Below, piece after piece: positions 9,122-17,274 of a stretch of 17,936 nucleotides of DNA. The stretch comes from Pleurotus ostreatus/Saccharomyces cerevisiae fusant (taxonomy: Eukaryota; Opisthokonta): the NCBI GenBank assembly GCA_024196135.1, contig JAMQCK010000675.1, forward strand, positions 1 to 17,936. The letters are read 5' to 3'. A program made the translations under genes and the position numbers. The notes under the pieces are model-generated. The model worked only from the letters and a program-made list of their open reading frames with translations, ran no database searches and was not told the origin of the DNA. Position 1 is the first letter of the stretch. Each line of letters starts with the position of its first letter.

Positions 9122-12100
9122 ATGATGCCCCGTCGCACGTCTTCTTCGACGAATACCGGGGCTGAACGCGTCGCGCCACAACTAGCGGAAGATGTCGCAC
9201 CCAACATTGAGGAGAAGCGGGATGCCCTCATACTGGAGAAACGCACAGAGCTCTCGCAGATATATGATCGGCACGATGACTTGGTGCGTGTTCGACCATT
9301 GCTCGCGCGCTTGTCGCTGATGTCCCATAGGTTAGGGAGATATTCCACATGAAGAAGTTCCGCATCATGACGCGCTATGACCCAGCCGTATGTCCCTGCT
9401 TCTGCTGTTTAACGCATATCCTGACAGGGTACGCAGGAAGTCAAGAACGACCAGAGTGATGTGTTCCTCAGGGTGCGTCTACCACGTATCCTTGTCCTTT
9501 CAATTCTCAATAGCCATCAGCATCAAGCCGAGTACGATCTTCTCCTGCAAACTGAGGGCGCGGGACCGTCAAGGCGAACACGAACCTCGCAGACGCAGCG
9601 AGCGCTGCTGCTCCCTAAGCCACCTCCCCGGCCTCCCCCTCCTGAACCCAAAGAAACACCGTCGCCCCCGCGATCTCCCAGCATGGACTTCAATCTCCCT
9701 CCCACGGTGTCCGCACGGAGCAAAGGCAAAGGCAAGGCGCGCGCCGACCCTACGACCCCGGCGCCCGTGCGCGGTAATCCCACGACCCCAGCCCGTCCAA
9801 GGCAACCCAAGGAGACGCCGTCGCCCCCAGAATCTCCTAGCGAGGTATTCAACCTTCCTCCTACGGTGTCCGCACGGAGAAAAGGCAAAAGCAAGGCGCG
9901 CGCTGACCCCACATCGCCGGCGCCGGTGCGCGCCAATCCTACGACTACGCTGCGTCCACGGCTCAGCATACCGCGAGGAGGGACTCGGAGGAAGGCTGCA
10001 TCGGATTCAGGCGATGAAGACTCGACCGTCACTATATTCGCTCGTAGCAAGGGCAAGCAACGCGCCGAGCCCCCCTCCAGCCCGCTCACAGATCTATCGT
10101 CCTCTTCGGGCGACGTACGAGGATCTTCCTCGGACGATGCACGAGCTATGCCCCCACCTCCGCCTCCCACCAAACCACCAGACCCTGCGACAGTCAAGCT
10201 GTCTCGGCCGGTGAAGCCCATTTTGCCACAGAAGCGGCGGAGAGTCAGCGACAGCGACGCGGGCAGAGCAAGCGATGGCGGAGCGGCTGGGCCAAGTAGT
10301 CCTCGCAAAGCGGCGAAGAAAGGCGATGCTCGCGAGGTGGCGGAGAGTAGCTGGAGCAAGGTGGCGAAGAGCGATTCGATGAAGAATGACCCTCGCGAAG
10401 GGGCAAAGAGTAGTCCAAGCAAGGTGGCGAAGAATGTTTCCACTGCGACGGCGCCTGCGCGAATGCGAGCTCGACCCTCCGCACAGTCGATTGAGTCTGG
10501 AGTTCCTACCCGTAAGCGTGGACCAGCGCGCGGACGTGGGGGTACCGAATCCTCAACTTCTGCATCTGCTCCACCAAAGCGTGCGGCTGGTAGACACAGG
10601 AAGCAGGTAGAAGGAACCCCCAACGAAGCACCGGCAACGGATGCGACTCTCACGACGAAGACCAAACCTCGTCCTAGCATCAAGAGCGTCAACCTCATCG
10701 TACGGCGACCGCCACCCATCGTCACCAACCCATACCAACTTCCCGACCCTGCTCAACATAATCACTCCCTCCCCGCACTTCTCGGCTCGTACATCTTGGA
10801 CGGCGACGAGGCTGTGACACTGAATGAGGCGGACGAACGCGCGCGGCACAATGCAGAGGCCCTAGAGCGATACCACCGTCTATGTGAAGCAGGAGAAATA
10901 CTGCCTCTCGAGGAGTATGAGCAAGCGAAGGCGGCCGTGGTTGCTGCCTCAGATAACCCTCTGGAGCCGATGTCGGACGACGCCTGGGCGCACATCGTCC
11001 GAGAGGTTGAAGAGCGATACGAGGCTGGCAAGCGCGCAGGCAAACGGGCCGCGAAGTCTTCTGCGCAGGTCATGGTTGAGTACCGCGCGCGGGAGGCCAA
11101 GCGGGCGGAAGATGAACAGCGGCGCGTGGAGCGGCTTGCGAAGGAGACGATGAAGCTGATCATGCGGCAGTGGGCTGAGGCTGTTAAGGTGAGTGTTGGG
11201 ATTGTTTCTGGGGCACGTCGCTGACAGAACGTAGTACGTGCGGGAGCAGGAAAGGAGGAAGCAAGAGGCGGAGGAAATCCGACTGGGTCATAAGCGACTG
11301 GATGCTCTTCTCGATAAGTCGGAGGAATTGCTGGAGCTGCAGCAAGGTGCCCTGGGAGGACGGTCAACGCGGTTCAGTGTATCTTCCCAGGCGGACTCGG
11401 ACGACGAGGATGATGGTCAACTCGAAGATAGCGACGATGAGGACGTTGAGAACAGCGACAACGGCGACGATGTGGAGTCTATATCCGTCTTGCAAAGCGA
11501 CGTTCCTACCGAGGCAGAAGAGGATCTGTCGGTGCATAACGGCGACGAAAGGGGTGCTTCGTCTCGCCTGATTTCCCCGTCAAACGATTTCGCCACGGAG
11601 TCGCATCGTTCTTCCTCGCTCGACATCCCTCTTTCGCAGTCTCAGGAGCATACGAGCTCGCAAGTTTCTGAGTCGTCGGTTGAGCCTACTACGCCAGCCG
11701 ACTTCAACGCAGCAGCCTCGTCGTCGGCATCCGTCGATATGCATCCCTGGGATGCGGAAGGCGCCACGATGGAAGTCGATGGATTCGAGAACTCATCGCC
11801 TCGCAAGTCGGTCGACATCGTGTACCCCCCGCCTGGCAAAGTCGGTTGGGAGGACGACCTCACCGCGGGCCCTGAGGATGTCGACATGCCCTTCCACGAC
11901 CTCGTTCCTCAGTCCGACCATCACTCCCTTGCGTCGGACGACGACCCCGTCGTGCGGTCGAAGAGCGTCGAGCTCACAGTGCCAGACTACCTAACGACAT
12001 ACGCTGTCGCGCCTGTGCAATGGCACCCGAAGCAGAAGGTGCAGAAACCGCTTCTGCTCCGGGGCGAGCTGCGTGAGTACCAGCAACATGGTCTCGAGTG

Positions 12101-14780
12101 GTTGGCGAACTTGCATACGACGAATCAGAATGGCATCTTGGCGGATGAGATGGGGCTTGGGTATGAAGTATTTGCTGAAGCTCCCGACATCCTCTGATGA
12201 TGTTTTCTCTTAGGAAAACCATCCAGACAATTGCTTTGCTGGCTCATTTGGCGTGCGACCGCGGCATCTGGGGTCCACATCTCATCGTAAGTGGCTGTCA
12301 ACGTCTGGACGGCATCTGTACTCACCACCGCCAGATTGTTCCCACCAGCGTCATCCTCAACTGGGAAATGGAGTTTAAGAAATTCCTGCCTGGCTTCAAG
12401 GTGCTAGCTTACCACGGCAACACGACCAAACGGCGCGAACTCCGCAAGGGCTGGAACGACAAGTACTCCTTCAACGTCTGCATCACCTCGTACGCCCTTG
12501 CCACTCGCGACGTGTCAATATTCAAGCGGCGATCATGGTACTACATGATCCTCGACGAGGCTCACATGATCAAGAACTTCAAGTCGCAGCGGTGGAATCT
12601 GCTCCTGTTGTTCAAGAGCTTTCGTCGGCTGCTGCTTACGGGCACGCCGTTGCAGAATAACCTCACCGAGCTGTGGGCGTTGTTGCAGTTTCTGAAGGCG
12701 GGGTCAGAGTTTGCGTCGCAGAAGGAGTTTGGCGATTGGTTCTCCAGTATGTACTTCAACTTGTTAGGGCTACAGTCGGATGCTGATTATGCCTAGATCC
12801 CTTGGAGAAGGCCATCGAGATGGGCAACCAGGACGACGAGGAGACGCAGAAGCGCGTGGAGAAGCTGCGCAAGATCCTGCGGAGCGTCATGCTGCGTCGA
12901 CTGAAGAGTCAAGTCGAGAAGCAGCTTCCTAAAAAGCACGAACACGACGTTCTCTGCCCATTATCCAAGCGCCAGCGATTTCTATACGACGAATTCATGT
13001 CACGCGCGCAAACGCAGGCGGAGCTACAGTCGGGCGTCTATCAGAAGATCGCGAACATCCTCATGCAGTTGCGCAAGGTCTGCAACCACCCTGATCTCTT
13101 CGAAGTGCGGCCCATTGTCACTTCGTTCGCCATGTCGCGTTCGGCGATCGCGGACTACGAGATCAAGGAGTTGCTTGTACGACGGCGGCTGTGCATCGAG
13201 GAGGACGAGCAAGTCGATCTCGACATTCTCGGGCTGCGGTTCATACACAATCAGGGAAAGCCCTTGATTTCTGCGCTGGAGACCCGGAGACTCGATTACT
13301 CTCCGCAGCTGAGGTACACGTCCGACGTGCCGGGCGAACCGCCACCGAAGGACCTGCGCACGATCGCTGGTTTCCGAGCATGGAAGGCATACCAGGAGCA
13401 AGTCGGCGCCGTGGAACGTCGCCGTCATCTTGGCTATTTACACCATCTGCGATGCTGTAGCGCAACGCCTGTCATCGGCTCTGAGCTCCTCTGCGTCGCC
13501 CAGCAATGCGCCTATACGCTGCGTCCGTGGTCCGCGCTCGATCTGCGCTTTGAACACTGGGACCACGCGAAAGCCCTCCATATGGCCATCTCGTCGTACG
13601 AAGACCGCGCGGAGCAGATGAAAGGCGTGATAGACCGCTTCGCCTTCGCCACACCGCCCGTCGTCGCCCGCGACATCGCCTCCATCGCTCTCGCCGGCCA
13701 CTCTGATCCAATCCACCGCCTACCCCCCACCTTCGACTCCCCCCTCCACCGCGCCGCCGTCAAGCTCCAAATCGCCTTCCCCGACCCCTTCCTCCTGCAA
13801 TTCGACTGCGGCAAACTGCAGTACCTCGCCGACCTGCTGCGCGAGAAGAAGGCGGGCGGCCACCGCGTGCTGATCTTCACGCAGATGACGCGCATTCTGG
13901 ACATTCTGGAGGTCTTCCTCAACTTTCATGGGTATTTGTACCTCAGGCTCGACGGAGCGACGAAGATTGAGGATAGGCAGTATGTGACGGAGAGGTTTAA
14001 TGCGGATGAGAGGGTGTTTTGCTTCATCGCGTCGTCGAGGTCGGGTGGGGTGGGGATTAAGTGAGTGGTTTGTAGTTAATGGGAAGGGAGGAGGGTCGAC
14101 TGATTATTTGCGACAGCCTGACTGGCGCCGACACGGTCGTGTTCTACGACAGCGACTTCAACCCGCAGATGGACCGGCAGTGCGAAGACAGGTATGTTGT
14201 CATTCCTTCTCTCCTTCTCTCCCTCTTTCTCTCCCTCCTACTCTCCTTCTCTCCTTCTCTCCTTACCTTCTTGCCTTCTTGCCTCCTCTTTTCCACCCGA
14301 CCACGTACTCACTTCACGCCCCTCGCCAGAGCCCACCGCATCGGCCAGATCCGCGACGTCCACATCTACCGCTTCGTCTCCCAGCACACCGTCGAGGAAG
14401 CGATGCTCCGCAAAGCCAACCAGAAGCGCTCGCTCGACAATCTCGTCATCCAGCGCGGGGAGTACGACTGGAGGCGATTGTTGGACAACGAACAGGCTGT
14501 CACAGCCGCACTCGCCGAGGTCGAGGACCAGGACGACGCGCACGCGGCGGCGGTGGCGATGCGGGAGGCGAACGATATGGACGATGCGGACCAGGCGGAT
14601 TTCGAGGATGAGAGGGCGGCGCGAGGAAGTGGTACCGGAGAGGCGGTTACTCATGGAGAGGGTGAAGGGAAGGGTGAAAGGGAGGGTGATGGGGAAGAAG
14701 GCGAAGGCGGCTCGATTTCCGACTATATGATCAGCTTGGTTATGCAGGACTACGAGCACTTTGCGGAGTGGCGGGCGTAG
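9122..14780 (+). CDS. SWR1: SWR1 chromatin-remodelling ATPase (H2A.Z exchange)
   Basis: Exons: 9122-9283, 9331-9387, 9437-9472, 9521-11188, 11235-12160, 12214-12286, 12335-12746, 12797-14060, 14117-14191, 14330-14780, giving 1707 aa. The enzyme is the motor of the nuclear SWR complex, which replaces H2A-H2B with H2A.Z-H2B dimers. The N-terminus ([19 protein letters not shown]) is SWR1-like. A long disordered region follows, with two internal duplications. An HSA-like helical region spans about 570-660 and an Asp/Glu/Ser acidic stretch about 694-727. ATPase lobe 1 has DEMGLGKT (Lys951) and DEAH (1048-1051). Lobe 2 has [27 protein letters not shown] and QCEDRAHRIGQ (1554-1564). The long insert between lobes and the phrase [20 protein letters not shown] separate it from INO80 and Snf2. 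An intron splits the last glycine codon before the Walker lysine. The frame is intact throughout. Confidence 0.95.
9650..9967 (+). repeat. 159 bp tandem duplication inside SWR1 exon 4 (53-residue unit x2)
   Basis: The unit at 9650-9808 (residues 129-181) is repeated at 9809-9967 (182-234). Both copies read KETPSPPxSPSxxFNLPPTV and then SARxKGKxKARADPTxPAPV, with few substitutions. A degenerate echo, [12 protein letters not shown], follows at about 10035-10075. The repeat is proline-, serine- and lysine-rich and presumably disordered. The low divergence suggests a fairly recent duplication in the linker. Confidence 0.9.
10322..10444 (+). repeat. Second imperfect duplication in SWR1 disordered region (20-21 residues x2)
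   Basis: Residues 353-373 contain [18 protein letters not shown] and residues 374-393 contain [18 protein letters not shown]. The shared pattern is D-x-R-E-x-A-x-S-S-x-S-K-V-A-K. The units lie in a basic, serine-rich region, compatible with a nucleic-acid-binding or phosphorylated linker, but no function can be assigned. Confidence 0.75.
14192..14329 (+). other. CT-microsatellite intron 9 of SWR1
   Basis: This 138 bp intron (donor GTATGT, acceptor CGCCAG) is the longest in SWR1, where the others are 46-56 bp. About 80 bp consist of repeated CTCTCCTT-like units. It splits the arginine codon of CEDR|AHRIGQ in helicase motif VI, and exclusion restores this motif exactly. Confidence 0.88.
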
Positions 14781-14828
14781 GTTCCGGGAGGGTGGTTTTC
14801 TTGCTTTGGTGCTCGCGCATGTGTGCAT

Positions 14829-14938
14829 ATGTTTTTGCGATCTGTTTTTCATGTCTTGCGATCTACTCACCTATGTCTTGCGATCCACTCACCTATATCT
14901 TGCGATCTACTTACCTATGTCTTGCGATCTACTTACTT
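14829..14938 (+). repeat. 22 bp tandem repeat, four good copies plus one degenerate, 3' of SWR1
   Basis: Four consecutive 22 bp units start at 14851, 14873, 14895 and 14917, with consensus ATGTCTTGCGATCTACTTAC followed by CT. They differ from each other by only a few bases. The 22 bp before them (14829-14850) is a more degenerate copy. The array begins 49 bp after the SWR1 stop codon, so it probably lies in the 3' UTR or terminator region. The unit length is not divisible by three and the array is not part of a supported coding sequence. Confidence 0.9.
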
Positions 14939-15115
14939 ACCTCTTCATACGTCTTGTTTGCTAATCTTGATTGTCTGTCTCTGTAATGACAGCCTTGTTT
15001 CTTGTGCGGGACCCCTGTTAGAATCGGGGGAAACATCGGCAGCAACGATACAAGAGAGCGATGGTATGACAAGACTGTACGAAAGCTAAGAGGTATGTAA
15101 GAGGTCGAGAGAGCG

Positions 15116-15177
15116 AACGAACTCGTCTCCAAAGAACAAAGGAACTCATCTCCAGAGAACGAACGGTCTCGTCGGCC
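15116..15177. repeat. Degenerate GAAC...CTCGTCTCC repeat
   Basis: Three loosely similar units of about 19-23 bp follow each other. They begin GAACGAACTCGTCTCC, GAACAAAGGAACTCATCTCC and GAACGAACGGTCTCGTC. The match is imperfect and spacing is uneven. The segment lies in the short gap between the convergent SWR1 and homeodomain-like genes. Confidence 0.45.
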
Positions 15178-15187
15178 TGCCGCGCCC

Positions 15188-15239
15188 AACAGAGACCAGC
15201 GTCGTAGTACGCTAACAGAGACCAGCATCACAGTACGCT
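15188..15239. repeat. 26 bp tandem duplication abutting a stop codon
   Basis: AACAGAGACCAGC at 15188 and again at 15214 begins two consecutive 26 bp units, which differ at about four positions. Both end in AGTACGCT. The second unit reaches 15239 and so overlaps the minus-strand stop codon at 15238-15240 of the homeodomain-like gene. It is therefore at the start of that gene's 3' UTR. Confidence 0.85.
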
Positions 15240-16377
15240 ACGATCCTTGACGAGGGCTGTCCGCGAAACGAGCCGATCTAAGGCGCTCCTCGAACTTGTC
15301 GAGCATCTTGTTGTAAGGCGCGAACTTCTGATTCCATTCCTCGATGGTGCGAGGTGGGTTTTCAGTAGGAGCTTCTGCTTTGGTGGACAAAGCTTTGGTC
15401 AGGACGTCGCGGTAGTTGGGCAGTGGGGGCTGCGAGAGTGTCAGTCAAGATCTCGACGCCATAGGCAGTTCATGTGCAAGAGAACGGCCAAGACGCGCAG
15501 AAAACGGCCATGACGCTCAAAAGAATGGTCTTGATACGCAAAAGCACCACTCACCGGTATCCTCTGCTCCGTCGGCCGTTGTTGCGCATTCAACATCAAC
15601 GGCGGAAGCCGTATAGACAACTTCTGCGGCGCAGGCTCCGGCGGGCCCTTCACAGGGGATAACCCCGACGGGCCCTCCACGGGCGGTATCCCCAGTGTGC
15701 TTTGAGCAGGAGATATCCCCAGCGTGCTTTGAGCAGGAGATATCCCCAGCGTGCTTTCCACTGGCGATATTTCCGGCGTGCCCAGCTCAAGGAGCCGCTG
15801 GTCGCGGATCCAGCGCTGCACGTCGCCGAGGTCAGAGCCGGCGCAAACGAGGGACCAGGATGCGATGACGGAATCGGGCGCGTCCTTTTGAGCGGAGTAG
15901 AGCGCAGTGAGGGTGCGGATGTGGTCCGCGGTCAGGGTTGGGTAGGCTAGGAATGGTTAGAGTTAGTGGGGTGAAGTTATACGTCATGGAGGGACTCACA
16001 CAGCGACGTTTGCAGATCCCCGAGTCCTCTTTCATTCGCTGCGTGGGAATATTTTTGGCGCTTGAACCATTGCTTGACGCTTTCTATGGTGCACTCTTCG
16101 TTGCCGATCATTCCCTGACCAAAAGCGTAGGCGAAATAGCAAGACCCGAGTGGTATGCCACCTACGTGCAGTGTTTCCAGAATCTCCAGCATTTCCTCAC
16201 GTGATGGATTCGGGTTCGTCTTGTAGATGTCTAGTTGACGATGCTGTCAGTGACAATGAACCTGTGTGGTGCTCGTAATAGTAGCATGCCTTTCAGATAA
16301 TTCGTGCCGTTTTGCGCAATGGTACGCTTCAGCTTCTTTTTGTTCGGTAGCTGGGCGGACGAGGGCTCTGCGCTCAT
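15238..16377 (-). CDS. Small protein with two divergent homeodomain-like modules and a nine-residue repeat
   Basis: Proposed exons are the complement of 16290-16377, 16166-16230, 16000-16093, 15555-15946 and 15238-15429, giving 276 aa. Module A (about residues 17-68) has a basic start KKKLKRT, then YLKDIYKTNPNPSREEM and SVKQWFKRQK; it follows homeodomain spacing (L-x3-[FY]-x2-NPxPS, then 20 residues to WF). Module B (about 86-135) repeats the pattern with TLTALY and DVQRWIRDQR. Both lack Asn51 of the recognition helix: Arg63 in A, Asp131 in B. Residues 139-192 are nine-residue repeats. The last exon holds a charged helix around EEWNQKFAPYNKMLDKFEER. A nuclear DNA- or protein-binding role is inferred only from fold resemblance; I do not recognise a named family. 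Intron 1 is GC-AG. Intron 2 has alternative ends, giving 283 aa (acceptor at 16115) or 300 aa (unspliced). The start is the first in-frame ATG. It converges on SWR1. Confidence 0.72.
15618..15779 (-). repeat. 27 bp coding repeat (nine residues, six units)
   Basis: Within exon 4 of the homeodomain-like gene, six consecutive 27 bp units begin on the minus strand at 15779, 15752, 15725, 15698, 15671 and 15644. They encode TPEISPVES, TLGISPAQS, TLGISPAQS, TLGIPPVEG, PSGLSPVKG and PPEPAPQKL. The central units are nearly identical at DNA level and the outer ones have diverged. The repeats keep frame, are rich in Ser-Pro, and probably form a flexible, phosphorylatable spacer after module B. Confidence 0.88.
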
Positions 16378-17274
16378 GTTGAAGGTGGTGAGTTGCAAGC
16401 AAGTCCAGGAAGAGGCGGCGGAGACAGATGAGAGCGAGAGGACAAAGCCTGCCTTTTCCGGCTGGCGTGACCACGGCCCCGTCACGCAATTTAAGCCACG
16501 TGCGCTCTAGATCGTTCTGAATGGCCAAGTCCCCATTTCCTCCCGCAAAGGGTTGCCCAAAGGCAGTCGTTTCTCCAACAGGATGGTGTTCTATTGACAA
16601 GGATAAGCATACGACCATGGGAGACGGTCGCAGCGTCGGCGGGATGCACTCTCGCTTGTGTCCGTGGGTTTTGCGGAGCCCCGCTGCCCCGCTTCGATCC
16701 CCGGAGTCGCTGCGGGGACACAGTACTTCAGGTTCCAGGTTCTGGCGTTGCCGACCAGCTCTCCTCGTCCCCCCAGGTCTGCCGGGCAGCGCCCAAGATA
16801 TTCCGCCTCCTCAACGCTCGGCACGATGATGCCTGTCGAGCGCCACCGCGCGCGGATGATGGATCTCGTTCTCCTCACCGCCCTCGTGACCGCCGCCCCG
16901 CTCTTGGCTGCGGCGCCTCCGCGCTCGCCCGTGAATACCTCCACCTACGGTCTTCCGGCCGGAATCAGACGCGACCTCCGCTCTATCGTCGCCGGGCGGC
17001 TGCCCGGTCTCGTCCCGTGCTCGCGAACTTGCGTGTATACGCCAGCCCGCCCGCGATGTCATGCAGGGGCGCACTGACTCGTTCGCCCGCCTTCTGTATT
17101 GTATTCACATGTCAGACCATGGGAGGCGCGCGCGCGATCACCTGGCTCCCGTACTTATAGGATGTCTCGCTTGGCGGGGCGGTCTACTGCTCGCCGCCCC
17201 TGCTCTGCATTCCTTCGCTCTGGCTCTCTTCAGGCCGCCCTCACCAGTCCGCTCTCTCTACTCGTCAAGCCGCA
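16378..17274. other. Shared upstream region of the divergent homeodomain-like and carrier genes
   Basis: This 897 bp interval contains the 5' regions of both genes. TTATAG at 17155-17160, about 115 bp before the carrier start, is a possible TATA element, and a CT-rich stretch at about 17240-17265 precedes the start codon. A plus-strand open frame at 16826-17077 (83 codons) has notably C/G-rich third positions and a hydrophobic segment LVLLTALVTAAPLLAAAP after a second ATG at 16859, like a signal peptide. Its C-terminal half is arginine/proline-rich with no recognisable domain, and overlapping frames are also open. I do not call it as a gene. Confidence 0.5.

Noticed and set aside
9523..10728. 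A 401-codon open frame on the minus strand opposite SWR1 exon 4
   Set aside because: It is antisense to a well-supported SWR1 exon with internal duplications. Its low-complexity Gly/Arg/Ser/Val composition is what a GC-rich antisense frame produces, and it has no domain.
14823..15089. Open frames spanning the 22 bp repeat array, with repeated CDLLTY-like peptides
   Set aside because: They arise because a 22 bp repeat lacking stops cycles through the frames. There is no start context, splice support or conservation signal.
15441..15821. A continuous minus-strand frame ending at 15441, read as a separate gene
   Set aside because: It is exon 4 of the homeodomain-like gene plus part of its last intron. 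The GTGAGT donor at 15554 and the CGCAG acceptor at 15430 lead into another in-frame exon.
16680..16710. A TTCGATCCCCG string resembling a tRNA T-loop
   Set aside because: The flanking bases cannot pair into a T stem, and no D-arm or acceptor stem is found at the right distance.
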